Shown here: positions 56,570-64,000 of the stretch, one piece after another
How the letters are laid out: each line of letters opens with the position of its first letter
How positions within the stretch are numbered: the stretch's first letter is position 1
NCBI GenBank assembly: GCA_022828595.1
Contig: JAKGHH010000008.1
Span: 20,824,378-20,888,377, forward strand
DNA length: 64,000 bases
From: Nelumbo lutea
Lineage: Eukaryota; Streptophyta; Magnoliopsida; Proteales; Nelumbonaceae
Reading direction: 5' to 3'
Made by a program: the position numbers and the translations under genes
The notes under the pieces: model-generated
Database searches by the model: none
Told to the model about the DNA's origin: nothing
The model's input: only the letters and a program-made list of their open reading frames with translations

Positions 56570-57831
56570 TCATGGGTAATTGACTATAGAGACTCAAACC
56601 ACATGACCGGTAAGTCAAATTTATTCTAGTCATACAATCTTCTCTCTAGGAGAGATAATGTGAGACTAGCTGATGCCTCTTTCTCCACTATATCCGACCA
56701 AGGAACCATATCTCTCCCACTCGGCCTTACCCTTTCTAATGTACTACATGTTCCAAAATTACTTATAAATTTGCTTTCCATTAGTAGTGTTACTCACTCC
56801 TTAAACTGTTTAGTTTTTTTTTTTTCCGTCTTCACGTGTGTTTCAGGATTTGGCTTCGGGGAAGATGATTGGTAGAGAAAGCATGGTGGATGGTCTCTAC
56901 GTGTTGGAGTTGTGGCTACAAAGTCCTTGAGTTCGTCTAGTGAGAATCAAGCCTATTTATGGCACAGTCGTCTTGGTCATCTTTCTTTTGAGTCATTAAA
57001 AGTTATGTTTCCAGAGTTGTTTGAGTCTTTGTCAGTGAGTCAATTGCAGTGTCAGACATGCCAATTGAGTAAACATAGTAGAAGCTTTATTCATTTGAGA
57101 AATAAAATATCAAAATTTTCGTTTCATATTGTTTATTCTGATGTTTGGGGCCCTGTTACTCTACCTACTGAGACTGGATATAATCACTTCATTACCTTGA
57201 CCGATGATTACTCCATATATACCTAGGTTTACCCTATGCGATCTAGAGATGAAGTGCCTAAAATTGTGAAAGACTTTTAACGCATGGTATTCACTCAGTT
57301 CCAAACCAAAATCCATATTTTCCAATCGAATAATGCAAATGAGTACTTCCATAGTGATCTCATGAAATTCTTTGCTTCGAGTGGATCATTTCAACGAAAC
57401 TCTTGTGCTAGGACACCCCAACAAAACGGTGTCACTGAAAGAAAAAATCGTCATTTTCTCGAAGTAGCTCGTGGTTTGCTAATCCATATGAATATTCTGA
57501 AACGTTTTTGATGGGTGCTATTCTATGTGCTACATACATCATCAACCGTATGCCATATCGGTTACTAGAGTATAAAGCCTCATATCAGCTTCTGTTTCCT
57601 ACAACTCCATTGTCCCCTATTCCAATGCGTGTTTTTGGGTGTCATTGCTTTGTTCCTAACTTGTCACCTATTCAGGGTAAAATTGATCCTCATGCTATTC
57701 CTTATATTTTTCTTGGTTACCCTTTATCTCAAAAGGGGTATCTTTGCTATGATCCCACCTCTCACAAATACTATGTCTCAATCGACGTTTCCTTCTTTGA
57801 TAATCAACCTTTCTTCTCAATTTCTCCTTAA
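56570..57831 (+). pseudogene. Copia protease and integrase region
   Basis: A protease-like WVID...NHMTG block at about 56570-56625 has altered residues at the active-site triplet. The pre-integrase zinc motif (LWHSRLGHLS, then CQTCQLSKHSR) lies at 56955-57080. The integrase core spans 57110-57510 (YSDVWGPV; PQQNGVTERKN), with stops near 57223 and 57278. The C-terminal part (57508-57831) has FGCHCFVPN and IFLGYPLSQKGY. The central acidic residue of the core is not in its usual context. Inactive. Confidence 0.85.
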
Positions 57832-58205
57832 GGGGAGAGTAGGGTTGAGGAGAAACATGCTCAGACTCAATTACCTCCTCTACCTAACCCTCCTCCATTT
57901 CGTATCTTTCTTCGCCACCACAAAAGCCAGCAGAGTTCAAGAGTCATGGAACTTGACAATATGCAACCAATATCATCGGTTGCACCAGAGGTTGATCCTT
58001 CTCATTAGCCAGATACACTTGCTCCTATTGATATGCCTGTTCCTCTCAATGTTGGTTCCCCTATTTTTAATGATATTGATGTTTCTATTGCTAAGAGAAA
58101 AGGTGTTAGATCTTGTACCACTAATCATTCTATCTCTCACTTTGTGTCCTATGACCATATTTCATCTTCATATTATGCTTTCATCTCCTCTATTGATAGT
58201 ATCCC

Positions 58206-59640
58206 CGTTCTTAAGAATGTAGCAGAAGCTTTATCCAAACCTGGATGGACAAATGCAATGAAGGAAGAGATTAATGCATTACACAGAAATGACACTTGGG
58301 ATTTGGTGGATCTTCCTGAAGGGAAGGGACTAGTGGGTGTTCATAGTGAAACACAAGGTTGATGGAACTGTTGAAAGGTACAAGCCCAAAATAGTGGCAA
58401 AAGGTTTTACACAAGTATATGGAGTGGACTATGCAGAGACTTTTGCTTCAATAGCCAAGATGAACTCCATCAGGATTCTCCTTTCATTGGCATCAAATAT
58501 TGACTGGGAACTTCACCAATTGGACATAAAAAAATGCTTTATTGAATGGTGATTTAGAAGATGAAGTGTACATGACTCAACCTCCAGGTTTTTGTGCCAA
58601 AGGTAGCGAATAGAAAGTGTGCAGTTTAAAAAAGTCTTTATATGGGCTGAAACAATCTCATCGGGCCCGATTTTGTAAGTTCCACTTAGTAGTAGTTCAC
58701 CAGATGGGGTTCAAACAATGCCAGTCAGACCACACTCTATTTATGAAGAAAGGTGAAGGGAAAATTGCAGTTCTAATTGTGTATATAGATGACATAGTGA
58801 TTATAGGAGATTGGGAGGTTGAAATATAGAGGCTAAAAAGGTTCTTAGCCACACAATTTGAGGTGAAAGATCTAGGCCCCTTACGTTATTTCCATGGAAT
58901 TGAAGTTGTCTGCTCTCACAAGGGCATCTTTATTTCCCAACGGAAATATATACTAGATCTACTAGAAGATACATGCAAACTAGGGGTGAGACCAATTGAC
59001 TCACCAATTGAACCTAACCATCATTTGAGAGACAGTCAGGGAGAGTTTTGAAAGATGTGAATAAGTTTCAGAGACTTGTAGGGAGATTCTTGTATTTGTC
59101 TATGACCATGCCTGATATTGCTTATGTAATGGGTGTCTTTAGTCAGTTCATGCATAATCCTAAGACAACTCACATTGAAATTGTAGAGAGGATCCTCAGA
59201 TACCTCAAGAAGTTTCCTAGAATTGGTTTGCTGCTCCAGAAACATGGACATTTAAAGGTGGAAGTATATACTGATACTGATTGGGTAGAGGCAGTTGATG
59301 ACCGAAAGTCTATTAGTGGGTATTGTGCCTTTGTAGGGGGAAACCTAGTCACATGGAGAAGTAAGAAGCAAAGTGTGGTGGATAGATTTAGTGCTGAAGC
59401 GGAATACAATATGTCTCATGGAGTTGCTGAAGTCATGTGGATAAGAAATCTGTTAGGTAAACTGGGTTTTACAGTTAGCAACCCTATGTCACTCTATTGC
59501 GACAATAAGGCTAATATCAACATTGCAACTAATCCAGTCTTCCATTATAAGACGAAACACATTGAAGTGCACAAGCATTTTATTAGAGAGAAACTTGTGA
59601 ATGGAGAAGTGTGCACCCCATATGTTTTTGCTCAGAATAA
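58206..59640 (+). pseudogene. Copia reverse transcriptase and RNase H region
   Basis: RT blocks are EINALHRNDTWDLVDLPEGK (58270), KPKIVAKGFTQVYGVDYAET (58385), a broken DIKKCF stretch (58520), SLYGLKQS (58635) and YIDDIVI (58785). RNase H includes YTDTDW (59270), SISGYCAFVGGNLVTWRSKK (59310), SAEAEY (59392) and CDNKANINIATNPVFH (59500). Frame changes lie near 58335, 58550 and 59040. Not functional. Confidence 0.88.
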
Positions 59641-59719
59641 CAACTTGCAAACATTTTCACAAATGTCTTCATCATGTGCGCCATAATGATTTCTATGACA
59701 AGTTGGGCACGCTCCAACT

Positions 59720-59729
59720 TGAGGGGGAG
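59720..59729 (+). promoter_or_regulatory. Copia polypurine tract
   Basis: TGAGGGGGAG immediately before the 3' LTR, the plus-strand priming site. Confidence 0.85.
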
Positions 59730-59977
59730 TGTTGAGAAAAATTGATTTTATTTTATTAGGGTCTGTTTGGATGATTAAAATGTTTTTATTTTTTCTGATT
59801 ATTGTACTTAACTTATAGTAGGGGCACAAGGGTCATTTCCTTTCATATATTTTTTGCCCTATATATTATAATGAAGTTGGAGCTGCCTGTTCTCCTTCTC
59901 CTTTTCTTCTTTCTCCTCTTCTCTTTTCTTTTCTTCTCCTCTTCTTCTTCTTTAATCTCCCACCGGATTTACTGTTA
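59730..59977 (+). repeat. Copia 3' LTR
   Basis: 248 bp, beginning TGTTGAGAAA and ending GGATTTACTGTTA. The final CA seen in the 5' LTR has changed to TA. Confidence 0.9.
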
Positions 59978-60786
59978 AGAGAAATATTTCAAGTGCACGA
60001 CTGATACATGTGTGGTCGGTGTGAGGTGCGCTTTGTGAGTTAGTGGTTTATACATAAGATATAGAAAATTTTAGGCACATATCTAATGTTATATATTTAT
60101 AAAAAAATAAAATATTGGGTACATCTCTAATATTGTTCATTCATTATATTGAACAAAAATAAGTTTCATACATAAGAAATAATTTTATCAACCTATAAAT
60201 CAAACAATTTTTATTTTTCGATGGTAGGTTAGTGGTTTGAGTCAAATGATACCATAGACATAGAAAAATATTAAATGTGATAAGTAAAAATTATTTTATA
60301 TAATGTAAATGAAATATATAAAATTATAGTCAAAGTTGGTTGTACATATAAAATTATGTTGCATGTTGTTTCAGAAACAAACGAAACTCTGACAATCGGC
60401 TCTACATTTCAAATTATAAAAACCTTGAAATGTCATCAAAGGCTTACGTGGTTGTTGCCATGTCATCAAAGTCTAATTTTAAATGTATAGCTGGCTCCGA
60501 CTATAATTTTCCTTAATTTAAAACTAATAATCCAAAAACAATGTTATTTTTTTTATTTAGATGGTGGGTCAATGATCCAACATTTTTAAAGAAACACATA
60601 ATGTCATAATTGAAAAAATGTTTTTCAAGTGCAAAGCATGTGTTTAATTACTAATATAAATAGTTTCTGAAATGCATAATTATTTTTTGTTTGTTTGAGT
60701 GTAATTTTTCACTCTTTTGATTTTTACACCTTGTAGTGCAAACGAAATTGCACCGCAAACGAAATTGCACCGCAAACAAAAGAGCC

Positions 60787-61048
60787 GATGAGAAATTGCA
60801 CCGGAAAGTGTATTGGTCCACCACCATTGCTCCTTTGGGGGATCGTTGCGAGAAGGGTGGTTCTTCGCATGCAGTTGCAGGCTTCACTGTTTCTCAACCT
60901 CCTACGATTTCTCTCGAATCAGGGGCATCGACGGGGGACTGTTGGTTTGTTGCCGCCGCTCAGAGTCTCAACTCTGGTTTCTCTCAACTCAAAGTCTCAA
61001 CTTTGGTCTGAACTTCTACGATTCTACTTCAACTCCCGGAAAACAGAA
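60787..61048 (+). promoter_or_regulatory. ALF4 5' UTR and promoter region
   Basis: GC-richer DNA between the right GGCTC terminus and the ALF4 ATG. It contains repeated CAGAGTCTCAACT / CAAAGTCTCAACT units (about 60960-61010). Overlapping short frames are not gene-like. Confidence 0.45.
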
Positions 61049-61162
61049 ATGTCTTTGGAGGGACCTGGCGAGATCGTTTTGCATAGAGTACATATACGCG
61101 ATTCCACTGCTCATCCTCCTCTCCTGCTTTGCCTTCAAGAAACCCTCAACAGATGCTCCAAA
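61049..61162 (+). CDS. ALF4: ALF4 exon 1
   Basis: 38 codons from ATG (AGAAATGTCT) to TCCAAA, donor GTAAGC, phase 0. The N-terminus is not strongly conserved, so the start is inferred from the splice fit. Confidence 0.8.
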
Positions 61163-61666
61163 GTAAGCACTCCGAGTTTTCTGTGTTTTGCTTTGTTAGT
61201 CGTTTTCGGTTCACCATCTCATAGTTACTCTTTTTTATCAGTCCGTCGAAACCGGAGATTATGACGAGTCCACAAAGGACGTTCAAGCAGTTGTCGACTT
61301 TCTCGGTTCCGTCTGCGATACCGCTGAATCTGGACTAGATAATGGAGACGATTCGAAGGAGAAAGATGCAGTGGAAGTTCTTACAGAGATCCACCGCTAC
61401 ATTTCATCTCCTTCGTTGGACCAGGTTTGTCTATCTTCATCGTTGACTGCGTTTGGTCTATTGGTAGTTGATACCTTTTGTCCTCATCAGCTTATCTGGG
61501 CTCTTTATCGTTGCAGGCGGTTGTCGATGCCCTATCATTTGAGTTGCCAAAGGCAGTGGCTAAGTTCTCTGGCATATCAGATAAATGCCGGGAGATTGCA
61601 GGAAGTGTAATTGATCACCTTTTATCGACTTGTAGTCCGAGGGAGATGTTTTCGATTCTATGCGAG
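61049..61666 (+). CDS. ALF4: ALF4 (glomulin-like SCF regulator), first three exons (partial gene)
   Basis: ALF4 is the plant glomulin-type protein that binds RBX1 and restrains SCF ubiquitin ligases; Arabidopsis mutants fail to initiate lateral roots. Three exons with GT-AG borders join in phase 0 to 149 residues: MSLEGPGEIVLHRVHIRDST to NRCSK, then SVETGDYDESTKDVQAVVDF to YISSPSLDQ, then AVVDALSFELPKAVAKFSGI to MFSILCE. The SPSLDQAVVDALSFELPKAV core and PREMFSILCE are strongly family-like. The exon-3 donor GTGATT leads into an intron loaded with LINE pieces, and the remaining exons (most of the protein) lie beyond 64000. It is the divergent neighbour of TRS120. Confidence 0.9.
61242..61424 (+). 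CDS. ALF4: ALF4 exon 2
   Basis: Acceptor TTTATCAG; 61 codons ending EIHRYISSPSLDQ; donor GTTTGT, phase 0. Confidence 0.9.
61517..61666 (+). CDS. ALF4: ALF4 exon 3
   Basis: Acceptor GTTGCAG; 50 codons from AVVDALSFELPKAV to FSILCE; donor GTGATT, phase 0. Confidence 0.92.
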
Positions 61667-62049
61667 GTGATTCCTCTCCCTTTGCTGTCGATAGAGACGG
61701 GAATAGCTAGAAAAGAAACTTATTACTTCATTGTATGCTGTTAAACTGACAACAAATAGTTGAGTTGAGCTCACCATATTTTGTTTGTTTTGGACCCCAT
61801 AGAGAACAATCTGAAGTTGTATTTGGAATCAGAAAAAATTCTTGAATAATCATTTTCCATGTTTTTCATATGGTTCTTTGCAATAGGCACAATAATTCCC
61901 ATTTCTCCACCGATTTCTTTGCCGCATTTGTTCTGGACTTGCTTTTGGCTCTTTTTTCTATATGTTCAGTGCTGTTTCCAGAGTTTTCAAATATCCCTGT
62001 TCAGTAAAAGGGGTAGTGTCCTAAATGGAGATGGATGGGATTGGTTTGA

Positions 62050-62545
62050 TGCATTTGGACAAGCCTTGTAGGTTCCCATTAGGAAGCACATATCTTGGCT
62101 TCCAACTTTCACATGTCATTTAGATGGAGGACTACAGCTGCCAATGCTATAGCAGCTAAGCTTGCCAAAGATGGGTTATAGACTTATATCTAGATGAATT
62201 TTATTGAAGATTTTGATTTGGTTGTAGCCCATTGTTATTGACTCTGTTGCTATTGGATGTTATGAGTTGGATTTGATATTGGGCTTGTTATAGCTCTTGT
62301 GTCTTTACTCATTTGATGGGGCTATGTATCTATTTGTTTCCTTCTTTTGCTTTGTATACCTATTCCTATTATTTATCAAGAATGGCACACGGGTAGTAGC
62401 AATAGGCATATACTTTTGTTGTATGGTAATTGTATTAGCAAACTGGACATTGCATGTTTGGTTTGGAACCTATCCTCTATTATTACATTAGTTCATTTTT
62501 TTACAAAGTTTTGTTAAAACTCCTATCAATAAAAAAGTGGTAATT
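62050..62545 (+). mobile_element. LINE 3' fragment in ALF4 intron 3
   Basis: WRTTAANAIAAKLAKDGL (62125-62180) is the end of a LINE RNase H. A T/G-rich 3' UTR follows and ends CTATCAATAAAAAAG at about 62537. 61667-62050 shows no feature. Confidence 0.65.
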
Positions 62546-63167
62546 AGGTGTTTGAAGTGGGTTATGACAAGGGCTGTACTCAAACAAGGAAAAGGAGAAG
62601 AGAAGGTAATTAGATGTTTGAAGTGGAAAAGGGTTTGAAAGTTGTAGTTACTTATGAAGATAATCAGTTGGAACATCAGAGGTTTAGGGAGCTTGAAAAA
62701 AGGAGAATCATAAAAGAATTGCTCAGAAAAGAAAAGCCAAATATAGTTATGCTCCAAGAATTAATAGTTTTTGTAGTGGACAGAAGATGGGTAAGGAGTA
62801 TTTGATCATCTAGGGGAATAATCTAGGCAACAACTCCTTTTTGGGGTTCTTCAGGGGGAATTTTTACCTTATGGAGAACTAAGGAAATAAATTGCTTGGA
62901 GGAGCTAGTTAGTCAATTATCGAGTTCAATCAAGATAAGGAGGAAGGAGGATGGGTTAGTTTGAATTCTAACAAATGTTTATGCACCAAATACCTGTAGC
63001 GAAAGAAATGATTTACGGGAGGAACCAATAGCAGTGAGGGGCCTCTAGGAGAGAGCATGGTGTTTGGGGGAAGATTTTAATGTCATAAGATTCACTCATG
63101 AGATGAACAATCCTAAGATTCATTGCCTCTAGGAGAGAGTAGTGAGGGGCCTCTAGGAGAGAGCACG

Positions 63168-63183
63168 GTGTGTGTGTGTGTGT
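63168..63183. repeat. (TG)n microsatellite
   Basis: Eight TG units directly after the second copy of GAGGGGCCTCTAGGAGAGAG; the first copy is at about 63037 and the second at about 63142. Confidence 0.85.
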
Positions 63184-63515
63184 AGGCATGTATAAACATG
63201 TATTTTATCAATAAATAATAAATAATGCATAATTATGTTGTACATGTAATATATGCATATATATATATGTGTGTGTATGTGTGTGTGTTTTATCTTATAT
63301 TTATTTGATGTTTTTTGTTCAGTTTTAATTTTTTTATTTGTAAAAAAACATTAAAAATTGCAATTTGAGGCCAAGAAAGTTTTTTTTCCCTGCGAAAATA
63401 GCAGGGCATTGGGACGCATGGATCTCGAAAAGTTACCCAAAATAAAAAAAGCCACCTTAATCGGACATCAAAGTGCAAAGTTATGGCCTCTTGAAGTTTG
63501 CATACACATTTAGTG

Positions 63516-63706
63516 TGCAACATGTCTCGGTCACTAGGTCGAATGGGTGAACGGTCCAACCGTTCGGGTTGGACAGTTTTGTCCAAGCCAACGATTTTTG
63601 ACTATCTCTGTGTTTTATCAAAATTGGACCCAAAATCTTGGCGGGGTGATGGTTCAAATGTTTCAGCCGGCCGGGTCAACGGTGGGTTGAAAACATTGTC
63701 ACAAGC
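63516..63706. mobile_element. F1-like small element
   Basis: GGTCCAACCGTTCGGGTTGG and GGCCGGGTCAACGGTGGG text with ends GCAACATGTCTCGGTCAC and, inverted, GACAATGTTTTCAACCC recalls the elements at 15854 and 23053. No TSD is seen. Confidence 0.35.
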
Positions 63707-64000
63707 ATGAGTAAATTCAACTTCTTTGTGGAATCTTATGATGTAAAGGATTTTCCCTTGTTTCAAGCTAGGTTTACTTGGTCCAATTTTGAAGCCAAAC
63801 CCATTTGCTCTAACTAGATAGATTTTCGGTCTCCCTAGAGTGGGGGGAAGGTTCAAGGGGGTTGACTACTAGAGCTCTACCCATACCAGTTTCAGACCAT
63901 TGTCCTATTAGATTGGTTAGTGAGAGGTTAAATAGTGGACCTTGCCCCTTTAGGTTTGGAAACATGTGATTACACCCAAACTTTGCTAAGAGAGTGTAGG

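Larger units (their letters stand above)
54581..59977 (+). mobile_element. Ty1/copia LTR retrotransposon, inactive (5.4 kb)
   Basis: Two LTRs, a primer-binding site complementary to initiator tRNA-Met, a polypurine tract and the copia order protease-integrase-RT-RNase H identify the superfamily. Flanking GAGAT (54576) and GAGAA (59979) are a probable TSD; copy A shows the empty site (GAGATATTTC at 50632). Several stops and frame shifts lie in gag, integrase and RT, so no complete polyprotein is encoded. Confidence 0.93.
51213..60030. repeat. Segmental duplication, copy B (with copia insertion)
   Basis: Parallel to 45579-50680: the LINE part (51213-53440), shared 3' flank, empty Harbinger site (53529-53531), hairpin region, then the copia element (54581-59977), after which copy A text resumes (ATATTTCAAGTGCACGACTG at 59985). 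Several internal deletions shorten its LINE part, for example around 51310 and 51580. Confidence 0.83.
43229..60786. mobile_element. Candidate TIR pair bounding the intergenic nest
   Basis: GGCTCGGGTTTGTTTGCGGT at 43229 is matched, inverted, by GGCTCTTTTGTTTGCGGTGC from 60786. Each continues into GTGCAA repeats. Between them lie all the elements of the TRS120-ALF4 interval. No TSD is convincing and no transposase is visible. It may be one old element stuffed with later insertions, or two separate related termini. 43250-44180 and 60031-60735 inside the termini are very AT-rich and show nothing else. Confidence 0.4.
62590..64000 (+). mobile_element. LINE endonuclease remnant, running off the window
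   Basis: The plus-strand reading has KEKPNIVMLQE (62740), NVYAPNTCSERND (62970), GEDFNVIRFTHE (63070), FTWSN (63775) and SDHCPIRLVS-like text (63893), the order of an L1-type endonuclease. Stops occur throughout. 63140-63750 is an insertion holding a (TG)n microsatellite, a further TG tract at 63255-63290, and an F1-like element. Confidence 0.72.

Noticed and set aside
43229..60786. A true TSD for the 17.5-kb TIR pair
   Set aside because: The flanks (GTCAACAA left, GATGAGAA right) do not match, so I kept the pair only as a candidate.

Overview
This is a flowering-plant nuclear segment: intron-rich genes with GT-AG splice sites, a chloroplast-targeted protein, plant-type LINEs with an RNase H domain, a Ty1/copia element with a tRNA-Met primer site, and many TIR transposons. 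The species cannot be named from the sequence. No operon, CRISPR array, rRNA or tRNA gene is visible.

Three host genes are supported. (1) 2946-3783, minus: first exon of a thylakoid-lumen cyclophilin (CYP28-like); its later exons lie left of the window, so 1-2945 is intron. (2) 18364-42841, minus: a complete ten-exon TRS120 gene (TRAPPII tethering complex, TRAPPC9 family). The splice phases join into an uninterrupted 1204-residue protein over 24.5 kb. (3) 61049-61666, plus: the first three exons of ALF4 (glomulin-like SCF regulator), continuing to the right. TRS120 and ALF4 lie head to head. In Arabidopsis, as I recall, they carry the consecutive locus numbers AT5G11040 and AT5G11030, so this looks like conserved microsynteny.

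Almost everything else is transposable element. 3.9-7.5 kb and 8.3-14.3 kb hold two minus-strand LINEs; the second is full length with an 11-bp target-site duplication (TSD). 14.3-18 kb holds small TIR and hairpin elements. TRS120 introns 1, 4, 5 and 6 are filled with LINE remnants on both strands. Intron 6 (10.9 kb) is a nest: LINE, split by a MITE, split again by further LINEs. Intron 5 holds a LINE split by a Harbinger-type element that carries GC-rich, gene-like DNA.

The 18 kb between TRS120 and ALF4 is a nest containing two diverged copies of one segment (about 45.6-50.7 kb and 51.2-60.0 kb). Each copy preserves the empty site of an insertion present only in the other: a 1.97-kb Harbinger-like element in the first and a 5.4-kb copia element in the second. 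A pair of inverted GGCTC-type termini at 43229 and 60786 may bound the whole nest. Removing it would leave only about 650 bp between the two start codons.

The most unusual signal is a set of four minute insertions (12-25 nt) ending in TATCAAAA-type tails between 13-17 bp direct repeats. They look like LINE insertions truncated almost to the tail. I found no previously undescribed protein system; the novelty is in the insertion structures.
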